Shown here piece after piece: positions 53,134 through 62,320 of a stretch of DNA of 64,000 nucleotides; within the stretch, counting starts at the first letter, position 1, and each line of letters starts with the position of its first letter. The notes under the pieces were generated by a model. The model searched no databases. It saw nothing but the letters and a program-made list of their open reading frames with translations, and had not been told where the DNA came from. The DNA is from Segetibacter sp. 3557_3. GTDB lineage: Bacteria > Bacteroidota > Bacteroidia > Chitinophagales > Chitinophagaceae. The stretch is taken from NCBI RefSeq assembly GCF_004354985.1, contig NZ_SMSK01000001.1, forward strand, positions 62,001 through 126,000, in the 5' to 3' direction. Both the position numbers and the translations under genes were made by a program.

Positions 53134-53559
53134 ATGGCCAAATCAATACGCAAGCCGGTGCGCGGAGGCACTTCAGCTAAGCGCACCACTATCGCGCCCA
53201 GAGGGGATAAGCGTTATATAAAACGTAATGAAAAAGGGCAAATTGTAGAAAGTGATGACGTGGGTAAATCGCTCAGCCGCGATATAAAACAGCGGGCCAA
53301 AAAACGCGTCAAACCGGGCCAGGGTGATCAGGGTGACCAGTCCCGGCGAAAACCAGCAAAAGCTTCTGCAAAAAAAGCGGTGCCTGCAGGAGCCCCATCT
53401 AAAAAGTCGGGCTTAAAAAAATCCGCCCCAAAGAAATATGCCTCCGGAAAACCCGTTGCAAAAAAAGCTGCAGCGAAGCGGTCCGGTCCTCCAAACCCAG
53501 GGGCTACAAAGCCTTCAAAAAGTAAATACAGCGCTTTTAGAAAAAGAGGTAATAAGTAA
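53134..53559 (+). CDS. Lys/Ala/Pro-rich basic protein, histone H1-like
   Basis: 141 aa, very basic. N-terminal ~45 residues hold a conserved-looking block (GDKRYIKRNEKGQIVESDDV and GKSLSRDIKQRAKKRVKPGQ) found in small bacterial Lys-rich proteins; the rest is repetitive Lys/Ala/Pro/Ser (SAKKAVPAGAPSKKSG, KKYASGKPVAKKAAAKR), like histone H1 tails. No signal or membrane segment. Probably binds DNA or RNA nonspecifically; no direct evidence. It stands alone before a DinB gene on the other strand. Confidence 0.75.
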   Translation: MAKSIRKPVRGGTSAKRTTIAPRGDKRYIKRNEKGQIVESDDVGKSLSRDIKQRAKKRVKPGQGDQGDQSRRKPAKASAKKAVPAGAPSKKSGLKKSAPKKYASGKPVAKKAAAKRSGPPNPGATKPSKSKYSAFRKRGNK

Positions 53560-53591
53560 AACCTGAATGGATTAACCCCTGGGATATTGAA

Positions 53592-54098
53592 TTAGCGTTG
53601 TAGTAAATAGTGATCAATCCGTGATTTTTGTTTTAAGTGGTGCCGGAAATGTATGTCCGCAAACAGCAGCCATTCCCGGGCATCAAAAAAACCAAAGCCA
53701 GGGTGTTCGGTTTTGCCCATGAATACCGAGCTATATACGGCTTCACCGAGCAAATCATATGCAGCTTCTAATGATGTAAAACGATTTACCAATTGAGCTT
53801 TTCCTGGTGGTTGTGGAATAAGTGCATGTTCTGGTGAGCCCAATACCTGCTCCAGGGGAAATCGTAAATTTTCAAGAATGAACCTGCCGTTGGGGGAAGT
53901 GTGTTTATCTGCATTTTCGTTGGTGCCAATACACCGTTTTACCTGCTGCAAGTAAAACGATGTATCCTCGACCAGGTGAATATAGAGCTGCCCCATTGAC
54001 CAGCTCCCAGGTGAAGGCGGTACGCACAGCTCCTCGAGGCTATAATCTTTGAGACATCCTGACCAGATTTTAATGGTATTATTGGAATGGTTGTTCAT
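53592..54098 (-). CDS. DinB-family protein
   Basis: 168 aa from ATG 54098 (MNNHSNNTIKIWSGCLKDYS); the frame extends to 54155. WSMGQLYIHLVEDTSFYLQQ holds the first metal His, and LLFADIHFRHHLKQKSRIDH the C-terminal His pair of the DinB_2 site. Third DinB gene in this window. Reaction unknown; may be a stress-linked transferase. Confidence 0.85.
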   Translation of the reverse strand: MNNHSNNTIKIWSGCLKDYSLEELCVPPSPGSWSMGQLYIHLVEDTSFYLQQVKRCIGTNENADKHTSPNGRFILENLRFPLEQVLGSPEHALIPQPPGKAQLVNRFTSLEAAYDLLGEAVYSSVFMGKTEHPGFGFFDAREWLLFADIHFRHHLKQKSRIDHYLLQR

Positions 54099-54256
54099 AG
54101 TGTGTAATCGCTTGACGCGAAAGGAAATCAAAATTGTACCTGCTTCTTGCGACACCGAAGTTAAACAAAGTGCCGCACCTTACTTCACCGGTGATTTACC
54201 CCTCATGTTAAAATGGCTTAAAAGAGTCTATTGGCATTTATTTGTAATTTGTCGCT

Positions 54257-54877
54257 ATGATCGACCAGCCTGATACACTTTCCCTGCTCAAACGCATCGA
54301 AGATCTCGAAGCTGAAAACCAGGTTCTTCGTGGCAGGTTTCACGTAAAACCCGGTGATGTTTGTGTGGTGGTTCCAAAGGAACTAAGGCCTCATTTCGAT
54401 GCCGCAGAACAAACGGTAGGTGAATACTTCAAGCACTTGAAAATGGACCCCACGAAAGGTACCATAGAGATCAACGACCAACGTTATATTCTTGTTAGAG
54501 CATCGGCCTTATCAAAGGATTTTCTTGATACGGTTCAGAACCTTTATGCAGATCGCGGCGAACAGGCGGCACTTGCCATTGGCAAAAATTTTCTTTTTGA
54601 TATTGCCCACGTAATCGGGATGAACGATGCAAAAAACTTTCATTCAAAAATGAACCTCAGCGATCCGATTGCCCGGCTGTCGGCAGGACCTGTGTTGTTT
54701 GCGCATACCGGCTGGGCGTTTGTTGATATCTCTGGTGAAAGCAACCCTGAACCAAACGAAAACTTCGTTTTATTTTATACCCATCCTTACTCGTTTGAAG
54801 CTGACTCGTGGGTTCGGTCGGGAAAAAGGTCCGATACTCCTGTATGCATCATGAACGCCGGCTATTCGTCGGGCTAG
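54257..54877 (+). CDS. XylR_N/V4R sensor part of interrupted kinase
   Basis: 206 aa. Coiled start (LSLLKRIEDLEAENQVLRGR), then the XylR-N domain (DQRYILVRASALSKDFLDTV, RGEQAALAIGKNFLFDIAHV, ARLSAGPVLFAHTGWAFVDI) and the first half of the V4R domain, which binds small aromatic or heavy-metal-related ligands through its Cys/His. The frame ends at a UAG (54875-54877) after NAGYSSG, exactly inside V4R. The downstream kinase frame is in the same register and resumes with CEESFGLPLTAVEVSCIARG, so this is the sensor half of one gene. See the joining feature. Confidence 0.85.
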   Translation: MIDQPDTLSLLKRIEDLEAENQVLRGRFHVKPGDVCVVVPKELRPHFDAAEQTVGEYFKHLKMDPTKGTIEINDQRYILVRASALSKDFLDTVQNLYADRGEQAALAIGKNFLFDIAHVIGMNDAKNFHSKMNLSDPIARLSAGPVLFAHTGWAFVDISGESNPEPNENFVLFYTHPYSFEADSWVRSGKRSDTPVCIMNAGYSSG

Positions 54878-54958
54878 TGCGAAGAAAGCTTTGGGTTACC
54901 CCTGACCGCAGTAGAAGTAAGCTGCATTGCCAGGGGAGATAAACAGTGTAGGTTTATT
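54875..54958 (+). other. In-frame UAG joining the two kinase halves
   Basis: Codon 207 counted from 54257 is TAG in the context TAT TCG TCG GGC TAG TGC GAA. After it the frame stays open for 27 codons (CEESFGLPLTAVEVSCIARG, DKQCRFI) and enters the kinase ORF at ATG 54959. V4R domains carry an aromatic after the YxSG and before the SFG and CRF motifs, so one base (TGG or TAT/TAC to TAG) explains the split. Confidence 0.82.
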
Positions 54959-56611
54959 ATGTCGCCACCGGAGAAAATTCAGCTTCACCTCGAAAGGTAC
55001 CATCAGCGCTCAAATTACAAATACGGCCGGGCCGAACGGTATGAAGTGCCAACATTTTTCGATCGAAAGAGGGTAGAAGAGGAGATGCAGAAATCGCGGC
55101 TGTCGGCAGAGGAGTCAGCAAAACTAAAGTCGGATTTCGTTGCGAATATGAGTCATGAACTACGCACACCGCTGGGCACAATCCTCGGATTTAGCGATCT
55201 GCTGAAGAAAACTGCGCTTACTGCACAACAGCAAGAGTACCTGGAAGCAATCAATACCTCAGGTCGAAATTTGCTGTCTATCATCAACAACATTCTGGAC
55301 TTATCGAAACTTGATGCAGGAAAGTTTGTCGTAGACAATGTTTCATTTGATCTCGCCGAACTCCTGCACGGCATACGACTGATGTTTGGCAACGAGGCAA
55401 AGCAGAAGGGCCTGAGGTTTAATTTGCTCCTGGACTCAGCCATCAATTACCCGGTTCTCGGCGATCCTACCCGTATGACCCAGATCCTCTTAAACCTGAT
55501 CGGCAATGCCATCAAGTTTACCGAAACCGGCGGTGTTACCGTAAGCTGTATCGGGGCAGAAGAGGAGAATGATTCCGTTATATTGAATTTTTCGGTTGAG
55601 GACAGCGGTATCGGCATCGACGAACTTCAGCTGGAAACAATTTTTGAGCGGTTTACCCAGGCTGACTCAAATACCACCCGTAAGTATGGCGGCACAGGCC
55701 TTGGGCTCTCGATTACCCGGCAGCTGATCGGGTTAATGGGCGGAGCGATTTCGGTAAAAAGTTGTCGCGGCCAGGGAACAACTTTCGAGTTTACAATACC
55801 TGTTACCCGGGCAAATGCTGCGGTAACTGTCCAGGCGGATATGGAAGGTCAACAACTGCATTTCACGACACCCAAACGCATCCTGCTGGTGGAAGACACA
55901 CTGCTCAATCAAAAACTTACCTCTATCATTCTTCAGAATAATGGCTTTATAGTAGACGTTGCTGAAAACGGCAGGCAGGCTATTGATATCCTACGCGGGG
56001 AACAGTACGACCTCATCCTGATGGATATACAAATGCCTGAAATGGATGGATATGAGGCAACCTGTTATATCCGGGATACCATGAAGATAGCAATACCAAT
56101 CATTGCAATGACTGCGCACGCTCTGGCTGGCGAGCGGGAAAAGTGTTTTCAACAGGGAATAAACGACTACCTCGCTAAACCATTCTCCGAAAGCGACCTC
56201 CTTTTTAAACTTTCGCTTTGGCTGGTGGAAAAAAGATCTTCAGAAGCCGTTAACCCGGAGGACAGCCCGGTTGCTATTATCGATCTTGGCTTCTTGAAAA
56301 AACAAACCCGGAACAATGCGGCTGTCATGTCGGATCTGATCCGGATTTTTCGTGAAGAAAACCCTAAAGACATTTCAAAGTTGTCTGTCGCAATAGCCCG
56401 GTCGGATTACACAACCATTTATAAAACCGTGCATTCTTTGAAAAGTGAAACCAGCATGTTTGGATTACGCCCACTTGTTAGTCATGACCTCACCAGTATA
56501 GAGGAACTTGCACGGGCAGGAGGCGACATCGAAGAAGTCAAAAAGTGTTTTAGTCGTGTAGAACAGGTTTGTAAGCAGGCCGTGGAAGAACTGGCACTTC
56601 TACAACCCTGA
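54959..56611 (+). CDS. Hybrid histidine kinase half (HisKA-HATPase-REC-Hpt)
   Basis: 550 aa if translated from ATG 54959. A linker helix (FFDRKRVEEEMQKSRLSAEE) leads to HisKA with FVANMSHELRTPLGTILGFS (His300 in joint numbering), HATPase_c (DPTRMTQILLNLIGNAIKFT, EDSGIGI, GGTGLGLSITRQLIGLMGG), a receiver (RILLVEDTLLNQKL, phosphoacceptor Asp590 in LILMDIQMPEMDG, DYLAKPF) and an Hpt domain (TVHSLKSETSMFGLRP, His726). A complete phosphorelay, missing only its sensor, which is the preceding 206-aa frame. It is probably one gene with it. No output regulator gene adjoins. Confidence 0.9.
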   Translation: MSPPEKIQLHLERYHQRSNYKYGRAERYEVPTFFDRKRVEEEMQKSRLSAEESAKLKSDFVANMSHELRTPLGTILGFSDLLKKTALTAQQQEYLEAINTSGRNLLSIINNILDLSKLDAGKFVVDNVSFDLAELLHGIRLMFGNEAKQKGLRFNLLLDSAINYPVLGDPTRMTQILLNLIGNAIKFTETGGVTVSCIGAEEENDSVILNFSVEDSGIGIDELQLETIFERFTQADSNTTRKYGGTGLGLSITRQLIGLMGGAISVKSCRGQGTTFEFTIPVTRANAAVTVQADMEGQQLHFTTPKRILLVEDTLLNQKLTSIILQNNGFIVDVAENGRQAIDILRGEQYDLILMDIQMPEMDGYEATCYIRDTMKIAIPIIAMTAHALAGEREKCFQQGINDYLAKPFSESDLLFKLSLWLVEKRSSEAVNPEDSPVAIIDLGFLKKQTRNNAAVMSDLIRIFREENPKDISKLSVAIARSDYTTIYKTVHSLKSETSMFGLRPLVSHDLTSIEELARAGGDIEEVKKCFSRVEQVCKQAVEELALLQP

Positions 56612-56748
56612 CAATTCCTGTTTGGTATCCCGGAGTTTCATCTATTTATAACCCGTCCACATCAGATTGGTAATACGCACAAAACTGGCCAGACTTACAG
56701 GTGGGCTTACAATTTGTCGGTAGCGCCTGGTGTTTAGTCGGCTGGCAG

Positions 56749-57507
56749 TTACAACAACCTTTGCCCGATTTGTGTCATAAACTCGTCCCGCTTTTTTGGT
56801 GAAATTGCAATTGTTGATTCGTCATTCATCACGGCATACCCGCCATCAGTCTTAATCATCCTTTTCACTTCTTTTAGGTTTATGATGTGTGAATTATGTA
56901 CCCGGAAAAAATTGTGATCGCCCAACATGGTTTCATACTCTTTAAGGTTTTTGCTTACCATTATTTTTCTGCCTTCTTTTAAAAAGAAATGGGTATATGG
57001 TCCTGAAGCCTCCAGCCGGATTATATTTTGTATTGGTACAAATTCAAGTCCTTCAGATGTTGCCAGTGTTATTGAAAAGTCGCTGTTTGCAGGTTTGCGA
57101 ATGTTTTGCAATAACCTATCGATCGTTTGTTTGCTGGAGTTGTTTTCCACCCGCGACTTTGCTTTTTCTATGGCTAATTGCAACTCTTCAATATCTATTG
57201 GTTTTAGCAGGTAATCGATCGCGCTAAACTTAATCGCTCTTATGGCATAGTGGTCGTAAGCCGTGGTAAAGATTACCTGGAATTGTGGATCAATGAAATG
57301 CTGCAATACATCGAAACCCGTTCCGGTTTGAAGCTCGATGTCGAGGAAAACCACGTCCGGCTTATGCGTGTTGATCAACGCCACAGCTTCAGGTACGTTG
57401 GCCGCCAACCCGGCAACTTTCACGTCGGTACAAAATTCCTCCACAAGAGTTCTCAGAAATTCACGACTCCTGGTTTCATCATCAACAATGACTGCTTTCA
57501 GAACCAT
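56749..57507 (-). CDS. LytTR-type response regulator
   Basis: 252 aa. Receiver ~1-120: KAVIVDDETRSREFLRTLVE (acidic pair), PDVVFLDIELQTGTGFDVLQ (phosphoacceptor Asp), VIFTTAYDHYAIRAIKFSAI and DYLLKPID (Lys). LytTR DNA-binding domain ~150-250: GLEFVPIQNIIRLEASGPYT, KNLKEYETMLGDHNFFRVHN, SHIINLKEVKRMI, GGYAVMNDESTIAISPKKRD. Partner of the sensor kinase gene 19 bases upstream on the same strand. Binds direct-repeat sites in target promoters; targets unknown. Confidence 0.95.
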   Translation of the reverse strand: MVLKAVIVDDETRSREFLRTLVEEFCTDVKVAGLAANVPEAVALINTHKPDVVFLDIELQTGTGFDVLQHFIDPQFQVIFTTAYDHYAIRAIKFSAIDYLLKPIDIEELQLAIEKAKSRVENNSSKQTIDRLLQNIRKPANSDFSITLATSEGLEFVPIQNIIRLEASGPYTHFFLKEGRKIMVSKNLKEYETMLGDHNFFRVHNSHIINLKEVKRMIKTDGGYAVMNDESTIAISPKKRDEFMTQIGQRLL

Positions 57508-57526
57508 ATATAAATTGGTTGACTAT

Positions 57527-59314
57527 TTATAAATTACCGCCGTCCCGTGGTTGGGGAACCAGCAACCTCACCTCGTTAACAAATGTTGTTTCAGCAGGCA
57601 ATTCTTCCTGATGCACCACTTCTATTTTGCGCTCCGTATTATTGTTGTACAATGTGAGCCTTTTGTGCAGGATAGCTGAAGCGTTCATTTCATTATCCAG
57701 CCCTTTGGATTGTTGTCTTGCAATGGCTGTGGTTCGGTTAAGACCATTGTCGCTAACAGTTACCTGCAACTGACTTCCAGCCATCTCAAATAATATACAC
57801 AGTCTGCCGGTCTCGCCACTATCCAAATTCAAAATTCCCAGGTACAACGCATCTTCAACCAGGCTGTGGACCATCATTGGTGGCAATAACGCAGAACGGG
57901 TAACACCATTGCCACTGAAATGTACACTATATTCAAAGCGGTCGGGGAAACGACATTGCTCCAGCCATAAGTATTGTTCAAGCAGCACGGCTTCTTGTGC
58001 TGCCGTTATCAAAAGGTCGTCGCCATAGTTAAGCACATTTCTCAAGAAGGAGGCAAAACGGGTGAGGTAAAGTAATGCACTCTTGCGGTCGTTTAGCCCA
58101 ATAAAGTACTGTAGTGAATTAAGTGAATTAAAAATGAAGTGTGGATTTAGCTTCGCTTGAAGAATCTTCATTTTTAGATGTTCATTGATCCCCTCAATCG
58201 TTTGCTTTTGTTCCGCTATCAGCTTGTTCCGTTCTTTCAGTTCGTCGTGGAGTCTCTTTTTTTCGCGAAACCTTAGGTACAGACCACCTGCAAACAAGAT
58301 TACCATCGCCCCTATGGCAAGTGCAATATTGCGATATGTTTTTTCCCGCTGAACTTCCAGGGCGGTGTCGATCAATCGTTGGGTAACAATCTCGCGTTCT
58401 TTTGTAAGTAACTCGATATCGCCCGGCTTGCCCCTTGAGCTATCTGCGTTGGACACGTTTAATACGATATTTGCCACCTCTTCACCAAGGTATTTTTTAA
58501 TGAGCCGGTTAACCAATAGTTTGCATTCAACACTATTAAAATAACTATTTACCGGTTCACTCCAGTCGCTTTCCTTTGAATATATGGCGGCAAAACCTTC
58601 CCGGCGCGTAGCAAGTACCTGTTGTCGCTTGACTTTAATCCCCCGTTGCAAGGCTATTACATATATGCTTACCGGAACATAGCCAAACGCATTTTGTACC
58701 GTAGCAATTTGTTTCAGCACTTCGTAATCATCTACCTGGTTGTAGACCGGTAGTTCTGGATAGTAATCTTGTTTAAGTCTGAGAAGGTCTTTTTCCATGG
58801 TGGTATGTTCCATAGTATAACCTTTCATTCGTTTAAGGTCGCCGACGAAGTCATGCTCGCTTTTGTAAACAGGTAAACTGTTGTTAGACACCACAATGTT
58901 TAGATCGGGCATATAGGGCGGAGAAAATTTCACTTCGCGCTTACGTTCGTCCGTGATAGAATAAAATGAAAGTCCAAACAGGCCCTTGTAATGCGACCTA
59001 CTAATAAACGGGTATATATTTTTGAACGATTTTGCATCAACCCAATTAACTTCTAAGTCAACGCCATAATGTTTTTTCAGAAAAGGCTTAAATCCTTCCA
59101 TTAGCTCATATTCTACCCCGATGATTTCACCACTGCGTGTACGGTAGATAAATGGCTCAATGTCGTACCACAATACACTGATTACCCCCCTTTTTTTCGC
59201 CTTTGTTTCTTTCCATGAATCTTCCTTTATACGGTATTGTGCAGTTAGCAACGCTGGAAACAGCATCCAGCACAATACAAGAGCGACTGAGCGGTATTGG
59301 CAATTAAACTTCAA
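57527..59314 (-). CDS. LytS-type kinase with solute-binding sensor
   Basis: 595 aa. Signal peptide (SVALVLCWMLFPALLTAQ), then a periplasmic bacterial extracellular solute-binding-3 domain (~40-280; VISVLWYDIEPFIYRTRSGE, FSPPYMPDLNIVVS, AFGYVPVSIYVIAL, FAAIYSKESDW), one membrane helix (~325-345, NIALAIGAMVILFAGGLYLR), a coiled linker and a His_kinase domain (QAKLNPHFIFNSLNSLQYFI). ATP-binding boxes are altered: the usual ENAxxHG reads EDALYLG, and DNGxG reads DNGLN. It may have weak or no kinase activity, or sense a periplasmic amino acid or similar ligand and control its LytTR partner by contact. Confidence 0.88.
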   Translation of the reverse strand: MKFNCQYRSVALVLCWMLFPALLTAQYRIKEDSWKETKAKKRGVISVLWYDIEPFIYRTRSGEIIGVEYELMEGFKPFLKKHYGVDLEVNWVDAKSFKNIYPFISRSHYKGLFGLSFYSITDERKREVKFSPPYMPDLNIVVSNNSLPVYKSEHDFVGDLKRMKGYTMEHTTMEKDLLRLKQDYYPELPVYNQVDDYEVLKQIATVQNAFGYVPVSIYVIALQRGIKVKRQQVLATRREGFAAIYSKESDWSEPVNSYFNSVECKLLVNRLIKKYLGEEVANIVLNVSNADSSRGKPGDIELLTKEREIVTQRLIDTALEVQREKTYRNIALAIGAMVILFAGGLYLRFREKKRLHDELKERNKLIAEQKQTIEGINEHLKMKILQAKLNPHFIFNSLNSLQYFIGLNDRKSALLYLTRFASFLRNVLNYGDDLLITAAQEAVLLEQYLWLEQCRFPDRFEYSVHFSGNGVTRSALLPPMMVHSLVEDALYLGILNLDSGETGRLCILFEMAGSQLQVTVSDNGLNRTTAIARQQSKGLDNEMNASAILHKRLTLYNNNTERKIEVVHQEELPAETTFVNEVRLLVPQPRDGGNL

Positions 59315-59485
59315 TAAGCTTTTATTAATAACTAAAGATGATAAATTCCCGGCACTCTTTGCTATGTAGGACCAAAGGGTAGGTGCTGATCGTAGACTGC
59401 AAACTGTACTTCAGCTTAGTTTCGAGCACCACCTGTTCTATAATGTCGAAACATTGCTGATTAGTACGCAAGCTTCGCAATTCAA

Positions 59486-60391
59486 TTAAACTTGTACGTG
59501 TAAAAATAGATTTACGCCCTCCAGTTCCTGACCAACATGGATCTGTTCTTTATTTGCGCCTGCCTTTATAGCCAGTTCAACCAATTGTTCTTTTGACCGG
59601 TGTTGCAAATACCAATCGCCAACCAATTCCATATAGTTCCTGCTCGGATTTTCATTGCTGAAGTTTCCAATTATTACCTCTCCACCCTGTTTTGTCCAGC
59701 TCATGAATTTAGTCAGCAGCCGGATAAAAACCTTTTCGTCGAAGTAGTCAAACAGTCCGGCACTCCAAACCACATCAAACTTGTCCTCGGGGGTAAAACG
59801 AAAAACGTTTTTGTGTATAAAGGATACCATTGAGGCATTGGATGCATTGAGTTCTTTGGCGTAGTTGATTGCAGTTGCATCCGCTTCTACGCATACCGTA
59901 TGGAGTTTTGCACTATCGATGGTGCCATAAAGTTCAGCAATATCCCGGGCTGGTCCGCTCGCAACGTTTAACAGGTGCAGGGAAGGGTTGGTGACCAGCT
60001 TGTGGGTCATCATACTTATAAAATAGTCCTTCCTATTGCGCACTGCCCTTGCTGCAGCGTGATTATTCCAGAATATGTCCCACTTTTCGAAACGCTGATC
60101 TGTAGTTACCTGCTCGCGATAGATCTTATCGATGATCAGGAAATCCCCGGCATAACCAAACGGTTTCAGTTTAACGTGTCCATGGAGGGTATTTTCCATG
60201 CATTCATCACCAAAACCCTCCTGTAATAGCTGTACTTCCTGTTCGCTCATTTTACCGGATTTGTAATCAGCGGAAATGTCGTCGAAGATTGTATTCAACA
60301 CGGCGTACTCGCCTGTTTCCGGGCCTCCTTTTTTTATGATGTTTTGCAAAAAGGAAAGCGCATTTGTACGTGTATTAACTGCTGTGTTCAT
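59486..60391 (-). CDS. SAM-dependent methyltransferase, PhcB-like
   Basis: 301 aa. The N-terminal ~100 residues (LHGHVKLKPFGYAGDFLIID, KIYREQVTTDQRFEKWDIFW) hold a GYAGD motif seen in enzymes near 3-hydroxypalmitate methyl ester synthase (PhcB). The C-terminal Rossmann fold has LHLLNVASGPARDIAELYG (SAM site), HTVCVEADATAINYAKEL, VSFIHKNVFRFTPEDKFDVV, WSAGLFDYFDEKVFIRLL. A fatty-acid-ester quorum signal is a possible product; the alternative is another small-molecule methylation. No PhcS/PhcR sensor genes adjoin, so this is a family hint only. Confidence 0.72.
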   Translation of the reverse strand: MNTAVNTRTNALSFLQNIIKKGGPETGEYAVLNTIFDDISADYKSGKMSEQEVQLLQEGFGDECMENTLHGHVKLKPFGYAGDFLIIDKIYREQVTTDQRFEKWDIFWNNHAAARAVRNRKDYFISMMTHKLVTNPSLHLLNVASGPARDIAELYGTIDSAKLHTVCVEADATAINYAKELNASNASMVSFIHKNVFRFTPEDKFDVVWSAGLFDYFDEKVFIRLLTKFMSWTKQGGEVIIGNFSNENPSRNYMELVGDWYLQHRSKEQLVELAIKAGANKEQIHVGQELEGVNLFLHVQV

Positions 60392-60817
60392 GTTTTAATT
60401 TTTCTTGGTTATTGATGAGACAAAGCTCGTGAGGAAACCGCCTGGTTAAAATACCCGCTTAACGGATGGGCAGTTTCACTTAACGGATATGCCGCATATG
60501 CCAGGCCTTTGTGCCAGGCGCATGTTAACACAGGCACCAGGGTCGTATTCGAGAGCGCTAACAAAAACCGCTGATTGTGCAAATGAAAGCACCAGACAAT
60601 GTTGTCACGCATAACGACCAATTTTTAAGGCCGTCTTTTGAAGAAATGATATATCGGGTAAAGCTGTCACGAAACCGCGAAGGTCTATTCCGAGCGCTGC
60701 TAAACCTGGGTTGATGGGTTGTAATTGCCGTTTTGTTAACCCAATTGCCGGATTCGTTAACCACCGCAATAGCGCTACATAAGCGGGTTTACTTTAGCGG
60801 AAATAATTCTTAGCAAT
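60392..60817. other. Intergenic between divergent genes
   Basis: About 426 bases with promoters for the methyltransferase and monooxygenase genes. No coding frame or consensus pair recognised. Confidence 0.45.
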
Positions 60818-62320
60818 ATGAAAAAGGTTGGAATCATCGGGGCTGGAATAAGCGGCCTCACCACTGCAAAAGCTTTTTTAAACAAGGGCTATGCTGTTAC
60901 AATTATCGAGAAAGCGGCATCTATTGGTGGCGTTTGGGAGAAAAGCCGGTCATACCTTGGGGTTACTACCCAAACAACCCGCGATGAATATGCCTACTCC
61001 GACTTCCCCATGCCAGCCCATTATCCTTTGTGGCCGTCGGGTGCCCAGGTGCAGGCATATCTCGAAAGTTATGCAGCAGCATTCGACATCAGCAGGCACA
61101 TTCGTTTTAATACCCAGGTAACCGATCTGCGCTATGAGCATGGCCGTTGGTTGATGCGTATCAATAATGTTGACAATACCAATGCAGGTACGTTGACATT
61201 TGACTTTGTTGCAATTTGCACCGGGACCTTTCACAAACCCTATGTTCCAGAGTACCCGGGAGCACAGCAGTTTGTTGAAGCTGGCGGAAGTATCCTGCAT
61301 TCTAGCCAGGTGAAAAACGAGTCTTTGCTAAAAAATAAGGCTGTTGCTGTCGTGGGCTTTGCCAAGTCTGCAACAGATATTGCCACCCTCGCTGCAGACC
61401 TGGGCACAAGTTGTACCCTGTTATACCGGAAGGCCCAGTGGAAAGTTCCGCGCTTCTTTGGTAACAAGGTCAATCTGAAGTACCTGTTGTTCTCGCGCTT
61501 TTCTGAAGCGTTTTTCAACGGGCCTGAAAAACCATTATTCGAGAAAATCTTGCATTCTATTGGTAAGCCATTGGTTTGGGGACAGTGGCGAGCCCTTGAG
61601 GCGCTGCTTAAAATGCAGTTCAAACTAAAAGCCTGTAATATGATCCCCGATCATAAGATTGAGGACCAGATTAGTTGCGCACTGGGCATTGCACCCGAAG
61701 GTTTTTACGAGAAGGTGCGCACTGGTAAAATAGCTGCGAAATGTACTGTTATCGACCACTTCGATGGAAAGAAGGTGGTCTTAAAGAATGGCGAAACGCT
61801 TACACCGGATCTCATTATCTATGGTACGGGCTTTAGCCAGTCGCTACCTTTCCTGGAAGAACGATATAGGAACCTCGTGGTCGATGAGAGCGGACGCTAC
61901 CAACTATACCGGAATATCGTTAACCCCGACATACCGCAACTGGGATTTGTGGGTTTCAACTCCAGCCTTTTCAGTACACTTACTTCAGAAGTTGCGGCTC
62001 ACTGGCTTGTGGCGTATGCATCAGGTACGATCAAACTTCCAACCAGTGAACGTATCCGGCAGGATATTACATTTATGGATAACTGGCGTAGAAGCCGTGT
62101 ATCGGCCTCAGTATTCAGTGGTACATGTGTTGCGCCGTTCAACTTTAAGCACATTGATCAATTAATGAACGACATGGGGCTTCCTACACGCATTAGCCGG
62201 TCGCCGCTCCAGTTTTTCAAACCCATAAACCCGGGCGACTACCGGAGGTTGTTGCAAATCAAAACTACACCTCCGAGGGTAAAGTCAGCCGTGCACGAAA
62301 TGGAAGCGGAAGCATTTTGA
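60818..62320 (+). CDS. Flavin-containing monooxygenase
   Basis: 500 aa. Two Rossmann motifs: FAD-binding KVGIIGAGISGLTTAKAF (~3-20) and NADPH-binding AVAVVGFAKSATDIATLAAD (~175-194; the Gly-x-Gly is GFAKSA). TQTTRDEYAYSDFPMP and FVAICTGTFHKPYVPE match the FMO / Baeyer-Villiger-related branch, and IYGTGFSQSLPFLEERYR the C-terminal ATG motif. Oxygenates a soft nucleophile (N or S) or a ketone using NADPH and O2. Substrate unknown; it lies divergently from the methyltransferase gene, which may hint at a shared small-molecule pathway. Confidence 0.9.
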   Translation: MKKVGIIGAGISGLTTAKAFLNKGYAVTIIEKAASIGGVWEKSRSYLGVTTQTTRDEYAYSDFPMPAHYPLWPSGAQVQAYLESYAAAFDISRHIRFNTQVTDLRYEHGRWLMRINNVDNTNAGTLTFDFVAICTGTFHKPYVPEYPGAQQFVEAGGSILHSSQVKNESLLKNKAVAVVGFAKSATDIATLAADLGTSCTLLYRKAQWKVPRFFGNKVNLKYLLFSRFSEAFFNGPEKPLFEKILHSIGKPLVWGQWRALEALLKMQFKLKACNMIPDHKIEDQISCALGIAPEGFYEKVRTGKIAAKCTVIDHFDGKKVVLKNGETLTPDLIIYGTGFSQSLPFLEERYRNLVVDESGRYQLYRNIVNPDIPQLGFVGFNSSLFSTLTSEVAAHWLVAYASGTIKLPTSERIRQDITFMDNWRRSRVSASVFSGTCVAPFNFKHIDQLMNDMGLPTRISRSPLQFFKPINPGDYRRLLQIKTTPPRVKSAVHEMEAEAF

